A stretch of 64,000 bases of DNA from Clostridia bacterium (GTDB taxonomy: Bacteria > Bacillota > Clostridia > Christensenellales > Borkfalkiaceae), in NCBI GenBank assembly GCA_014804995.1, contig JAAUYS010000197.1, positions 22,077-86,076 of the forward strand, given 5' to 3'. The position numbers and the translations under genes are program-made. The notes below the pieces were generated by a model. The model saw only the letters and a list, made by a program, of their open reading frames with translations, was not told the origin of the DNA and did not search any database. Position 1 is the stretch's first letter. Each line of letters opens with the position of its first letter. Below are positions 49,239-58,624 of the stretch, piece after piece.

Positions 49239-51365
49239 ATGAAAGTTATCAAGAGAGACGGTACAACTTGCGATTTCGACAGGCAGAAAATTGCCGTTGC
49301 AATCGGAAAGGCTAACTCCGCAGTGGACTTCGAAGACAGGATTACTGACGCGCAGATTAACGAAATTGTAGACGATATTGCGTCCCGCCACAGAAAGAGA
49401 GTTCTCGTAGAGGACATTCAGGATATGGTGGAAGAAAAGTTGATGGAGCTTCAGAAGTACCAGCTTATGAAGGCGTACATCCTTTACCGTTACGAGCGCG
49501 CGCTCATCCGTAAGGCTAACACCACGGACGAGAGCATACTTTCTCTTATAAGAAACTCCAATAAAGACGTTATGGAGGAAAACTCCAACAAGAACGCGCG
49601 CACGGCTTCCACCCAGCGCGACCTTATCGCGGGAGAGGTTTCTAAGGACCTTACCAAGCGTATTCTTCTCCCTGAACATATTTCCAAGGCGCACGAGGAA
49701 GGTGCTATCCACTTCCACGACGCGGACTACTTTTTACAACCCATTTTCAACTGCTGTCTTATAAATATTAAGGATATGCTTGAAAACGGCACGGTAATGA
49801 ACGGCAAAATGATTGAAAGCCCTAAATCTTTCCAGACGGCTTGCACCATTACAACGCAGATTATAGCTTCCGTCGCTTCGTCGCAGTACGGCGGACAGTC
49901 GGTAAATATCGCTCACCTCGGTAAATACCTCCGTCGCACCAAGGACAAGTACGTCAGCCAGTGCGAGGAAGAGTTTGGCGAAACTTTAAATGCAGAAACG
50001 AAGAAGCACTTCGTAGATATGCGCGTAAAAGAAGCGTTAAAGGCGGGCGTGCAGACTATTCAATACCAAATTAATACCCTTATGACGACCAACGGACAGT
50101 CGCCTTTCGTAACCCTTTTCCTGTATCTTGACGAAAAGGACGAGTATATCGAAGAGAACGCAATGATTATTCAGGAAATTCTTGAACAGCGTTATCAGGG
50201 TATAAAGAACGAAAAGGGCGTTTACGTAACACCCGCGTTCCCCAAGCTTATCTACGTTTTGGACGAAAACAACTGCTTGAAGGGCGGAAAGTACGACTAT
50301 ATTACTAAGCTTGCCGTTAAATGCTCGTCAAAGCGCCTTTACCCCGACTACATTTCGGCAAAAAAGATGCGCGAGTACTATGAGGGCAACGTCTTCTCGC
50401 CTATGGGTTGCCGTTCTTTCCTTTCCCCTTGGAAGGATGAAAACGGAAATTATAAGTTTGAGGGCAGGTTCAACCAAGGCGTTGTCTCAATAAACCTTCC
50501 TCAGTGCGGTATCCTTGCTAAGGGCAACGAAGAGAAGTTCTGGGAAATTTTAGAAGAAAGGCTAAAACTCTGCTATGAAGCGTTGATGTGCCGTCATAAC
50601 GCGCTTATGGGTGTAACCAGCGACGTTTCACCCGTGCATTGGCAGTACGGCGCAATCGCAAGATTGCAGAGCGGAGAAAAGATTGACAAGTACCTTTTGG
50701 ACGGGTATTCAACAATATCTTTGGGATATATCGGTCTTTACGAGGTAACCAAGCTCGTTAAAGGCGTATCCCATACCACGGAAGAGGGCTTGAAGTTCGC
50801 GCTTAAAGTTATGCAGAGCTTAAGGGAACACTGCGAAAAGTGGAAGAAGGAGACGGGGCTTGGCTTCGGACTTTACGGAACCCCCGCAGAGAGCCTTTGC
50901 TACCGCTTTGCAAGAATAGATAAAGAAAAGTACGGCACTATCGCCGACGTAACCGATAAGGGCTACTACACCAACAGCTACCACGTAGACGTTAGGGAGA
51001 ATATTGACGCTTTCACCAAATTCAAGTTTGAAAGCCAGTTCCAAAAGATTTCCTCCGGCGGAGCTATCTCATACGTAGAAATTCCCAATATGCGCCACAA
51101 CTTAACTGCAATGGAGGACGTTGTAAGATTTATCTACGACAACATTCAGTATGCAGAGTTCAACACCAAGTCCGACTATTGCCACGTTTGCGGATTTGAC
51201 GGAGAAATTATGATAAACGACGATAACGAGTGGGAATGCCCCATCTGCCACAATAAGGACCAGCGCAAGATGAATGTTACCCGCCGTACCTGCGGATACT
51301 TGGGCGAGAACTTCTGGAACGTCGGCAAAACCAAGGAAATAAAAGCGCGTGTTTTGCACCTTTAA
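49239..51365 (+). CDS. nrdD: Anaerobic (class III) ribonucleoside-triphosphate reductase
   Basis: 708 residues. N-terminal ATP-cone (MKVIKRDGTTCDFDRQKIAV, about 1-95) senses ATP/dATP. The glycyl-radical core follows with YFLQPIFNCCLINIKDML near the start. The C-terminus carries the zinc site (CHVCGFDGEI, CPICHNKD) and the radical loop RRTCGYLGENFW, Gly686 being the radical site by homology. It reduces NTPs to dNTPs without oxygen. CGGAGG lies 8-9 nt before ATG 49239; the longer frame from 49215 runs into the P2 region. NrdR boxes upstream and nrdG, dut downstream make a dNTP-supply cluster. Confidence 0.97.
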   Translation: MKVIKRDGTTCDFDRQKIAVAIGKANSAVDFEDRITDAQINEIVDDIASRHRKRVLVEDIQDMVEEKLMELQKYQLMKAYILYRYERALIRKANTTDESILSLIRNSNKDVMEENSNKNARTASTQRDLIAGEVSKDLTKRILLPEHISKAHEEGAIHFHDADYFLQPIFNCCLINIKDMLENGTVMNGKMIESPKSFQTACTITTQIIASVASSQYGGQSVNIAHLGKYLRRTKDKYVSQCEEEFGETLNAETKKHFVDMRVKEALKAGVQTIQYQINTLMTTNGQSPFVTLFLYLDEKDEYIEENAMIIQEILEQRYQGIKNEKGVYVTPAFPKLIYVLDENNCLKGGKYDYITKLAVKCSSKRLYPDYISAKKMREYYEGNVFSPMGCRSFLSPWKDENGNYKFEGRFNQGVVSINLPQCGILAKGNEEKFWEILEERLKLCYEALMCRHNALMGVTSDVSPVHWQYGAIARLQSGEKIDKYLLDGYSTISLGYIGLYEVTKLVKGVSHTTEEGLKFALKVMQSLREHCEKWKKETGLGFGLYGTPAESLCYRFARIDKEKYGTIADVTDKGYYTNSYHVDVRENIDAFTKFKFESQFQKISSGGAISYVEIPNMRHNLTAMEDVVRFIYDNIQYAEFNTKSDYCHVCGFDGEIMINDDNEWECPICHNKDQRKMNVTRRTCGYLGENFWNVGKTKEIKARVLHL

Positions 51366-51374
51366 TTTACGGTT

Positions 51375-51400
51375 GCCCCCGATATATGCTTGATTTAACG
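51375..51400 (+). repeat. CCCCCATATATG intercistronic element, variant
   Basis: GCCCCCGATATATGCTTGAT followed by TTAACGG, between nrdD and nrdG. It has one inserted base relative to other copies. Confidence 0.55.
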
Positions 51401-51408
51401 GTGTTTTT

Positions 51409-51942
51409 ATGAATTTTGCAACTATAAAATACTACGATATATCCAACGGACCGGGGGTAAGGGTTTCACTCTACGTCAGCGGTTGCAGAAACCACTGCAA
51501 GAACTGCTTCAACCCCGAAACTTGGGACTTTAATTACGGTGAACCCTTTACAAAAGAGGTTGAGGATAAGATAATAGAAGGTCTTAAACCCGATTACATA
51601 AAGGGGTTCACACTGTTAGGCGGAGACCCCTTTGAGCCTGAAAATCAGGAAGTTTTAGCTCCTTTTTTGGAAAGATTGAGAAAAATTTACCCGAAAAAGT
51701 CGTTTTGGTGCTTCACAGGTTACGATTACGAAAGACATCTTTTGACGGGTAAGCTCGGCAATCCCGATACGGTTATGCGTATTCTCAACTGTCTTGACGT
51801 TCTGATTGACGGTAAATTCGTTGAAGAATTAAAGGACTTAAACCTCCGTTTCCGCGGTTCTTCAAACCAAAGAATTATACTTGTAAAGCCCTCATTAGAA
51901 GAGGATAAAATAGTGCTGTGGGACGGTGAAAAAGAGCTTTAA
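51409..51942 (+). CDS. nrdG: Anaerobic ribonucleoside-triphosphate reductase activating protein
   Basis: Radical SAM activase of 177 residues generating the glycyl radical on NrdD. The cluster motif is SGCRNHCKNCFNPETW (CxxxCxxC). GGDPFEPEN follows, as is typical. It lies 43 nt after nrdD with no independent promoter visible and no strong ribosome-binding site; the CCCCCATATATG-type element occupies the gap. Confidence 0.96.
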   Translation: MNFATIKYYDISNGPGVRVSLYVSGCRNHCKNCFNPETWDFNYGEPFTKEVEDKIIEGLKPDYIKGFTLLGGDPFEPENQEVLAPFLERLRKIYPKKSFWCFTGYDYERHLLTGKLGNPDTVMRILNCLDVLIDGKFVEELKDLNLRFRGSSNQRIILVKPSLEEDKIVLWDGEKEL

Positions 51943-51967
51943 CCCCCATATATGCCTTAATTAACGC
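51939..51967 (+). repeat. CCCCCATATATG intercistronic element
   Basis: Begins at the nrdG stop (TAA) and reads AACCCCCATATATGCCTTAA followed by TTAACGC, about 20 bp before the dut ATG. Confidence 0.65.
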
Positions 51968-51986
51968 AATTTTTACAGGAAAACTT

Positions 51987-52427
51987 ATGATGAAAGTCAA
52001 TATAAAGAAGCTTAATGACAAAGCCGTTATACCCTCTTACGGCAGTGAATATTCCGCAGGCGCAGACCTTTACGCCTGCTTAAATAGCGACTTAACGGTA
52101 AACCCGCACGAGACGGTGCTTATCCCTACTGGCATTGCAATTGAACTGCCGTTGGGGTATGCGGGGCTTATCTATGCAAGGAGCGGTCTTGCAACTAAAA
52201 AGGGGCTTGCCCCTGCAAATAAGGTCGGCGTGGTTGACTGCGACTACCGCGGTGAGGTTAAGGTTGCCCTTCATAACCATACGGAAATTCCCCAAACGGT
52301 TTCTTCCGGTGAGAGAGTGGCGCAACTCGTCATAACGCCTTACCTGACGGCACAGTTCGTCGTACGGGACGAGCTTTCCCAAACGGTACGGGGCGAGGGC
52401 GGTTTCGGTTCAACAGGCAGTAAGTAA
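51987..52427 (+). CDS. dut: dUTP diphosphatase
   Basis: Trimeric all-beta dUTPase of 146 residues, hydrolysing dUTP to dUMP. All five motifs are present: SAGADLYA, YARSGLATKKG, NKVGVVDCDYRGEVKVALHN, ERVAQLVI and RGEGGFGSTG. Two consecutive ATGs (51987, 51990) follow AGGA. Placement after nrdDG joins dNTP synthesis to dUTP removal. Confidence 0.96.
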   Translation: MMKVNIKKLNDKAVIPSYGSEYSAGADLYACLNSDLTVNPHETVLIPTGIAIELPLGYAGLIYARSGLATKKGLAPANKVGVVDCDYRGEVKVALHNHTEIPQTVSSGERVAQLVITPYLTAQFVVRDELSQTVRGEGGFGSTGSK

Positions 52428-52429
52428 TA

Positions 52430-52457
52430 AAAAGCACGCTTTTTAAGGCGTGCTTTT
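52430..52457 (+). terminator. Terminator of the nrdD-nrdG-dut operon
   Basis: Perfect 10-bp stem AAAAGCACGC/GCGTGCTTTT with an 8-nt loop. Confidence 0.85.
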
Positions 52458-52494
52458 AAAATATTTACCAATCGATAAAATTTTTACAATAATC

Positions 52495-52523
52495 TTGACG
52501 AAGCGCAATCAAAAGTGTATACT
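52495..52523 (+). promoter_or_regulatory. Promoter of the ROK kinase gene
   Basis: TTGACG (52495-52500), 17-bp spacer, TATACT (52518-52523). Confidence 0.78.
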
Positions 52524-52550
52524 TTAATTATAAAATTTAAGAGGTGAACC

Positions 52551-53480
52551 GTGCTTTATATGGGTGTGGACGTCGGCGGGACGACGGTTAAAGGAATGAT
52601 AGTTGACGAAAGCGGAAAAATTATTTCCGAGGGTAGCGTTCCTACCGTATGCGGGGACGGACTTGCCGATTGCGTTGTTTCGCTTGCGGATAACCTCGTA
52701 CAGGCTTCCGGTAAGGTTTATTCCGATTTAAGGGGAATAGGCGTGTGTAGCCCCGGCATCGTTTCAAAAGACGGCGTTGTAGTATTTGCTGGCAATTTAA
52801 AGCTTAAAAACTATCCGCTTAAAAAGCTTTTGGAAGAAAAGCTGGGCTTAGAAGTGCGCGTTGCAAACGACGCTAACGCGGGTGCGCTTGGCGAAGCCAA
52901 GTTCGGCGCAGGCAAAGGGTATAAAGACAGCGTTTTGATAACCCTAGGCACGGGCGTCGGCGGTGGAATTGTAATTGACGGCAAACTTTTTGAAGGCAAT
53001 CTGGGCGCAGGCGCGGAAATAGGCCATATGGTTATAGACCGCGGTGGCGACAAATGCACTTGCGGAAGAAGAGGTTGCTTTGAGGTGTATTGCTCCGCTA
53101 AGGCGCTTACTACAAGAACGAGGCGCGTTATGGAGGACGACACCGCTTCTGAAATGTGGAAGACCTACACGCACGATACGGCTGACGGCAGAACGGCTTT
53201 CGAATATATGGATTGCGACCGTTCCGCGCGCCGTATAGTCGACTGGTACATAAAAAATCTTGCTTGCGGAATAACGAACGTTGCAAACGTGTTCCGTCCG
53301 CAGATAATTTTAATAGGGGGCGGGGTTTGCGCCCAAGGGTCAAGAATGACCGTTCCCCTGCAAAAACTTGTAAACGAAGAACTGTTCGGGGGTACGGATT
53401 ACGCGCCCGTTCGGATAGAATGTGCCTCGCTCGGCAACAGGGCGGGGGGATACGGCGCAGTGGCTTTGTTTATGGATTAA
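52551..53480 (+). CDS. ROK-family sugar kinase (probable glucokinase)
   Basis: 309 residues. Phosphate loop MGVDVGGTTVKGMIVDESG, sugar-binding NDANAGALGEAKFGAG, GTGVGGGIVIDG, ROK signature ending in GHMVIDRGG and zinc motif CTCGRRGCFEVYCS. It phosphorylates glucose or a related hexose with ATP. The GTG start is preceded by AAGAGGTGA. Other ROK members use mannose, fructose or amino sugars; glucose is the most likely substrate. Confidence 0.9.
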   Translation: MLYMGVDVGGTTVKGMIVDESGKIISEGSVPTVCGDGLADCVVSLADNLVQASGKVYSDLRGIGVCSPGIVSKDGVVVFAGNLKLKNYPLKKLLEEKLGLEVRVANDANAGALGEAKFGAGKGYKDSVLITLGTGVGGGIVIDGKLFEGNLGAGAEIGHMVIDRGGDKCTCGRRGCFEVYCSAKALTTRTRRVMEDDTASEMWKTYTHDTADGRTAFEYMDCDRSARRIVDWYIKNLACGITNVANVFRPQIILIGGGVCAQGSRMTVPLQKLVNEELFGGTDYAPVRIECASLGNRAGGYGAVALFMD

Positions 53481-53525
53481 GCCAACTCGCCCGCGCCTGC
53501 ACTATGCGGGCAAAGGGGAATATAT

Positions 53526-54131
53526 ATGAAAAGCGATATACCTGTAACCAGCCTGCAAAGGCTCCCGGTCTATTTGAACTATTTAAAATCGCTCGATGCC
53601 GAAGGGTACATCTCTTCGGGTGCGATTGCGCGCGCCCTTGGGATGGGTGAAGTTTTAGTCAGAAAGGACCTTGCATACACCTCCGCGCAGGGAAGAACGC
53701 GCGTTGGTTACGTTTTAGAAGAACTTATTTCCGCACTTGAAGATTATTTGGGCTGTAACGATAAAAAGAAGGCCGTAATCGTTGGTGCCGGTGAACTCGG
53801 CAACGCTCTTTTATCCTACGGCGGATTTTCAAACTACGGAATAGAGCTTGTTTGCGCTTTCGATACGGACGAAACTAAGATAGGCAAAACGATAGGCGGA
53901 AAGCCCGTTTATTCTGTAGAAAACGAAAAAGAAGAAATAGAAAAATTAGACGCGCACCTTGCCGTTTTATGCGTTCCCGCAAAGGTTGCGCAGAGCGTTG
54001 CAGACGCCCTTACCGAGTGCGGTGTAAACAAAATTTTAAATTTTGCACCCGTGCTTTTAAGGGTTAAAGAGGGGGTTACCGTAAGAAACATCGACGTGGC
54101 GGCAAACCTTGCAATACTGTCAAGTATGTAA
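53526..54131 (+). CDS. rex: Redox-sensing transcriptional repressor Rex
   Basis: 201 residues. N-terminal winged helix (residues 1-75: SLQRLPVYLNYLKSLDAEGY, then SSGAIARALGMGEVLVRKDL) and a Rossmann domain starting VIVGAGELGNALL that binds NADH/NAD+. Rex represses fermentation and anaerobic genes when the NADH ratio is low. AAAGGGG lies 8 nt before the ATG. I found no convincing Rex operator in this window. Confidence 0.95.
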   Translation: MKSDIPVTSLQRLPVYLNYLKSLDAEGYISSGAIARALGMGEVLVRKDLAYTSAQGRTRVGYVLEELISALEDYLGCNDKKKAVIVGAGELGNALLSYGGFSNYGIELVCAFDTDETKIGKTIGGKPVYSVENEKEEIEKLDAHLAVLCVPAKVAQSVADALTECGVNKILNFAPVLLRVKEGVTVRNIDVAANLAILSSM

Positions 54132-54154
54132 TCTTTTATGGGTTAAAAACGCGA

Positions 54155-54183
54155 TAGACCCCCATATATGCTTTAATTAACGC
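54155..54183 (+). repeat. CCCCCATATATG intercistronic element
   Basis: TAGACCCCCATATATGCTTT followed by AATTAACGC, between rex and the RND transporter gene. It contains the palindromes CATATATG and TTAATTAA. Downstream, an AAGCCTTTTCC/GGAAGAGGCTT hairpin lies at about 54215-54241. Confidence 0.65.
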
Positions 54184-54255
54184 ATTTTAAGTAAAAAAAT
54201 AATAAACTTTTTATTAAGCCTTTTCCCGACGGAAGAGGCTTAAAAAGCTAAATAT

Positions 54256-57200
54256 ATGAAAAAATTCTTTTCCTTTATAATAAGGCAATCAGTTGCCATA
54301 ATACTTATCGTCATATTCGTTTTGGCTTTCGGGATATACTCCACGCTTAAAATGTCGGTAAATCTTTTGCCGGACATCAACGTGCCTATGGTGTGCGTGC
54401 AGGTAATCTATCCCGGTGCGAATGCGCAGTCCGTTGAAAAAGACGTAACCGTAAAATTAGAGGATGGGCTTTCGTCCATATCGGGTACGACCACCGTTGA
54501 CAGTTACTCCTATGATAACTTGTCCGCAGTAGTTTTGTCATTTGCGTACGGAACCGACACCACAGAAAAGAAGACGGACATACAGGGCAAAATTTCTTCT
54601 TTGGACTTGCCCGACGGCGTAACGACCTCCGTTTACGATATTGATTTGAACGCGGAAGCGCTTGCAGTTCTTTCCGTAACCTCTTCAAACGGAGCTGACG
54701 AGGACGAAAGGCTTAAAAACGCCTACCTTTCCGCCGAAGCTATCGCGAATAAAATTTCTGCAATTGACGGTGTTGAAAGCGTTGAAATCAAGGGCGGGGC
54801 GGAAAGTTCTTACGTTGTGTCGCCTTTTATAGGTATGGAGCTTATTTCACCCCTCATAGTGCAGGCGTTTTCCTACGGGGCGTTGGACATACCCCTCGGT
54901 AATCTGCAGGAAACGCAAAACGGTGATAAAATTTCCGTTCAGATAAGAAATAATTCCGACGTAAAGAGCAAAGCCGATATTGAAAATATGCCGTTGGAGC
55001 TTCCGTCAAGCCTTATCAGTCTGTTTACGTCGGTTAAGCAGGTTATGCGTTATTACGAAAACGCCACTGACGAAGACCTAATTGAACTGCAAAAAGACTT
55101 GGGTTCGGGAGTTATTACGGTTTTAGCTGATTTGGGGAATAAGAGTGCAGACGAAGTTGACGATTTGTCCGACCTCAAGACCTATATGAACATAGCCAAC
55201 ACATACACCGCCCAACAGTTGACGAACATTAAGACCAGCCGTTATTACAGCGAACTTAAAAAGCGGGTTACTAACGACGACGGCACACCCAAAACCGATA
55301 AAGAATTGGAAGACTTGGCTGATGACATAAACAACGCTTCAATCTCGTTGCCGATAACCGTATCGGCAGACCTTTTAAGGGTTGTGCGCGACGATAAAAT
55401 AGACGATATTATCGCATTCCGCGAGTGGCTTGAACAGCAACCCGCATATATTGAAAAGAACGATAACAACGAGTTTTACGAACTTTCAAACGACGACTAT
55501 TTTGTGCTTGAAACGCGGTTCGTTAAGGTATATTCGGGGGTCTACGCCCAAATAGAGGCGGGAGAGCTATCGCAGGAAGATGTCGATAAGCAGATATACG
55601 CTAATATAGATTTTGCAAAACAGACCTCTGCAACCGGGCTTAGAAACATAGCCGAAAAGAAGCGCGACAAGGGTGCAGACTACGACCCGACAGATGCAGA
55701 GTGCGCGCTTTTGTTTGCGGGTACGACGCTTTCGGAAGCTCACCCTATAATAACCTCGCCCACGTTTATTGCGTTCGTAAGAAGTCAAAATTACAAAGTC
55801 AATATGCAAACGCTTATCGACACGCGCGCACAACTACAAACAGATAATACGGACAGTGAAACGGGCGAAGAAAGTTCTATAACACCCGCGCAGTGGTACG
55901 CGCTGTACGGTTCTTTAAATTTGGAGGGAGTGTTTGATTTTACGCTTTCAGAACAGCTTTTCAAATTTATAACAGATACCGATTTTACCGAGTTGAACGC
56001 TAACGGCGCAAAAGTCGTAAAGGTTAGCGAAGTTGCCAACGTGAAAATGGATGAAAGCTTTAATTCATACGTTTACTTTGGTAACGGTAAGGCGCAAGTC
56101 ATAAAAGGTACTATAATTGAAATTTACAAGTCCAACGGTGCAAATTCTTCGGCAGTCGTTAAAGAGGTTAAAAAGGTCTATTCCGACTATTTAAACGCAA
56201 ATCAAAGCGAAGGGGCGCAGGTAGTTCTTCTGGACGACCAGTCGGAATTTATCTCGGACAGTATCTCAAACGTACTCGTAAGTATGCTTATCGGCGGGTT
56301 GCTTGCGGTATTTATAATCTTCGTATTCCTTAAAAAGGTACGCACCTCGCTAATAATCGCTATAACAATGCCACTTTCGGTATTGTCGGCGCTTATCTGT
56401 CTGTACCTAATGGGAATAACGTTAAATATGGTTTCCCTCGGCGGACTTGCGGTAGGAATAGGTATGCTGGTCGATAACAGCATAGTTGTAATAGAAAGCA
56501 TATCCAAGCACCGTGAAATGGATAAAACGGCATTCCGGTCCGCGGTGGACGGTACGGCGGAAGTAGGCGGTGCGCTGTTCGGCTCTACGCTGACTACGGT
56601 GTGCGTATTCATTCCCATTATCTTCTCCGGCGGGCTTACGGCGGAAATCTTTACTGATTTATCCTGGGCGGTCATATTCTCGCTTGCGTTCTCGCTGATA
56701 GTTGCGGTAATCGTTATCCCCGCTCTGTACTCCCTGTTCTGTGGCGGGAACCGTATGTTGAAGGGCGGACGGCTTGCAAAGTCTTTAAACGGTAAAAAAG
56801 CCGAAAAAGAGGCGAAAACGGCACATATTACGGGGGCAATTGAAGAAAGCGCCCAAAACACGCAAAATATTGAAAATATTGAAGAAAATAGCGAAAAGTC
56901 CGATATATGTGGGGGTCAACCGCCTAAAAAGACGTTCAAACAGCGCCTTGCCGTATTAAAACAGTCTAAATTAATGGACGGTATTACAAATTTCTACGGT
57001 AAGATATTGCCTGCGGTTTTAAATAAAAAATTAGTAACTATATTAACGGCGGTTGTAGTGTTCGGCGCAAGCATAGGGCTTTTGTTCTTAACGGGTACGG
57101 AGTTCTTGCCGTCCATAGATAAGGGACAGATTGAAGTAAATATGTCCTACGGCGCAAGCGCGGACTTAGCCGACATACAGAGCGACGTTTTCGCATTTGC

Positions 57201-58560
57201 CACGACTATACAAGAGGAAATAGATAACGTTGACTACGTTTCTGTAAGCGTTGGCAAACACGGGCTTCTTGCCCTTACCGATACGGGTTTAATCAAGGTT
57301 CAGCTTACGACAAACCGCGGTACTTCCAAAGTTGTAGAACGCATACGCGCGCTCTCGGAGGGCGATAAAAAGCCCGTAGGCACCGTCAGCGTAAAAGAAA
57401 TTGACGGCGTAGTCGCCTCATTGATGTCGGGTGCGGACGATTTATCCGTAACGATAGTGGGCGACAGTGGCGATAAGCTTCAGGAAATTGCAGAAAAAAT
57501 CGGTACAGAATTAAAGGCAAACGGCTTTACCGACGTTAAGAACAGCGCAAGCGAAACTTCGGTGCAATACGATTTAAAATTCGACCGAAACAAAATGGCG
57601 GACTTGGGGCTTGACTACCAAACCCTTGTTTTGACTTTAAGAATAGGTCTTTCCTCCTATACCGCCTGCACGGTTACCATAAGCGGTAAAGAGTACAATT
57701 TAAACGTCAAATTTGACGATAATTCCGTAACCGATATTAACGAATTGCTTGACTTGCCTGTCGGTGCTGACGAAGACGGAAAAGCCGTTAAACTAAGGGA
57801 TATATGCGGGGTAACGCGCTCGGAAGAGGAGGCTTGCATACGCCGTACGGACGGAAAACAGATGATTTCCGTCTCCGCAGTACTCCCCGGGCAGGACACC
57901 GGTTCCGCGGGTAAATTAATGCAAAAAATATCTTCAAACGTATTAAAGGATTACGACGGTTACTCGTTTGAATCAAGCGGTATTTCAAGCTACCTTAACG
58001 ACGCGTTTGAGGGGTTAGCCGTAGCGCTTGTAATTTCGTTCTTCTTACTGTTTGCGGTAATGGCGGTGCAGTTCTCTTCCGCAGTCAAGCCGTTAATAGT
58101 TATGGCAAGCATACCGTTCAGCTTTACGGGTGGGTTTATCGCCCTTGTAATTACGGGTACAAGCCTGAACGTGGTTTCCTTCATCGGCTTAATAATGCTT
58201 ATGGGCGTGGTAGTAAACAACGCTATCGTTATGCTTGAAAAGATTAAACAGCTCCACGAGGAAGGCTTACCCCACTTAACCGCCGTGCAAGAAGCCTGCA
58301 AAGTGCGCTTGCGCCCGATACTTATGACAACGCTTACAACCATTCTTGCGCTCATACCGCTTGCAATTGGCGTAGGGCAGGGCAGTGAGCTTATGCAACC
58401 CCTCGGCATAGTGGTAATTGGCGGGCTTTTAATCGGCACGCTGGTAACGCTTCTGCTCGTACCCGCAGTGTACTGCGCGGTACACAAGCTTTCTTCAAAG
58501 TTCCCCGACGGGAAAAAGAAAGTTAAGCTTGAGCAAGAACCCCCTTTCCCGCAGGTTTAA
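54256..58560 (+). CDS. RND-family transporter (AcrB/HAE1 type) with large insertions
   Basis: 1434 residues, against about 1030-1050 for AcrB. The twofold RND repeat is clear: an N-terminal helix (SVAIILIVIFVLAFGIYSTL), VNLLPDINVPMVCVQVIYPG, helices 2-6 around 675-830 with Asp740 in GIGMLVDNSIVVIE, then the second half from about 915 (TGTEFLPSIDKGQIEVNMSY; VVSFIGLIMLMGVVVNNAIV). The extra length is an extracytoplasmic insert (about residues 280-590) and a charged cytoplasmic loop (about 830-910). In a monoderm it may export lipids, peptides or drugs without an outer-membrane channel. No periplasmic-adaptor gene is adjacent. Confidence 0.92.
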   Translation: MKKFFSFIIRQSVAIILIVIFVLAFGIYSTLKMSVNLLPDINVPMVCVQVIYPGANAQSVEKDVTVKLEDGLSSISGTTTVDSYSYDNLSAVVLSFAYGTDTTEKKTDIQGKISSLDLPDGVTTSVYDIDLNAEALAVLSVTSSNGADEDERLKNAYLSAEAIANKISAIDGVESVEIKGGAESSYVVSPFIGMELISPLIVQAFSYGALDIPLGNLQETQNGDKISVQIRNNSDVKSKADIENMPLELPSSLISLFTSVKQVMRYYENATDEDLIELQKDLGSGVITVLADLGNKSADEVDDLSDLKTYMNIANTYTAQQLTNIKTSRYYSELKKRVTNDDGTPKTDKELEDLADDINNASISLPITVSADLLRVVRDDKIDDIIAFREWLEQQPAYIEKNDNNEFYELSNDDYFVLETRFVKVYSGVYAQIEAGELSQEDVDKQIYANIDFAKQTSATGLRNIAEKKRDKGADYDPTDAECALLFAGTTLSEAHPIITSPTFIAFVRSQNYKVNMQTLIDTRAQLQTDNTDSETGEESSITPAQWYALYGSLNLEGVFDFTLSEQLFKFITDTDFTELNANGAKVVKVSEVANVKMDESFNSYVYFGNGKAQVIKGTIIEIYKSNGANSSAVVKEVKKVYSDYLNANQSEGAQVVLLDDQSEFISDSISNVLVSMLIGGLLAVFIIFVFLKKVRTSLIIAITMPLSVLSALICLYLMGITLNMVSLGGLAVGIGMLVDNSIVVIESISKHREMDKTAFRSAVDGTAEVGGALFGSTLTTVCVFIPIIFSGGLTAEIFTDLSWAVIFSLAFSLIVAVIVIPALYSLFCGGNRMLKGGRLAKSLNGKKAEKEAKTAHITGAIEESAQNTQNIENIEENSEKSDICGGQPPKKTFKQRLAVLKQSKLMDGITNFYGKILPAVLNKKLVTILTAVVVFGASIGLLFLTGTEFLPSIDKGQIEVNMSYGASADLADIQSDVFAFATTIQEEIDNVDYVSVSVGKHGLLALTDTGLIKVQLTTNRGTSKVVERIRALSEGDKKPVGTVSVKEIDGVVASLMSGADDLSVTIVGDSGDKLQEIAEKIGTELKANGFTDVKNSASETSVQYDLKFDRNKMADLGLDYQTLVLTLRIGLSSYTACTVTISGKEYNLNVKFDDNSVTDINELLDLPVGADEDGKAVKLRDICGVTRSEEEACIRRTDGKQMISVSAVLPGQDTGSAGKLMQKISSNVLKDYDGYSFESSGISSYLNDAFEGLAVALVISFFLLFAVMAVQFSSAVKPLIVMASIPFSFTGGFIALVITGTSLNVVSFIGLIMLMGVVVNNAIVMLEKIKQLHEEGLPHLTAVQEACKVRLRPILMTTLTTILALIPLAIGVGQGSELMQPLGIVVIGGLLIGTLVTLLLVPAVYCAVHKLSSKFPDGKKKVKLEQEPPFPQV

Positions 58561-58579
58561 AATATTACAAAAACTCAAA

Positions 58580-58610
58580 CCCCCGCTTTTCATATAAGGC
58601 GGGGGTTTTT
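58580..58610 (+). terminator. Terminator of the RND gene
   Basis: CCCCCGC/GCGGGGG stem with a 12-nt loop and five T. Confidence 0.88.
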
Positions 58611-58624
58611 AATATACATAGAGT

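Noticed and set aside
56202-56861. 219-aa minus-strand ORF
   Set aside because: Antisense to conserved RND transmembrane segments; no independent signal.
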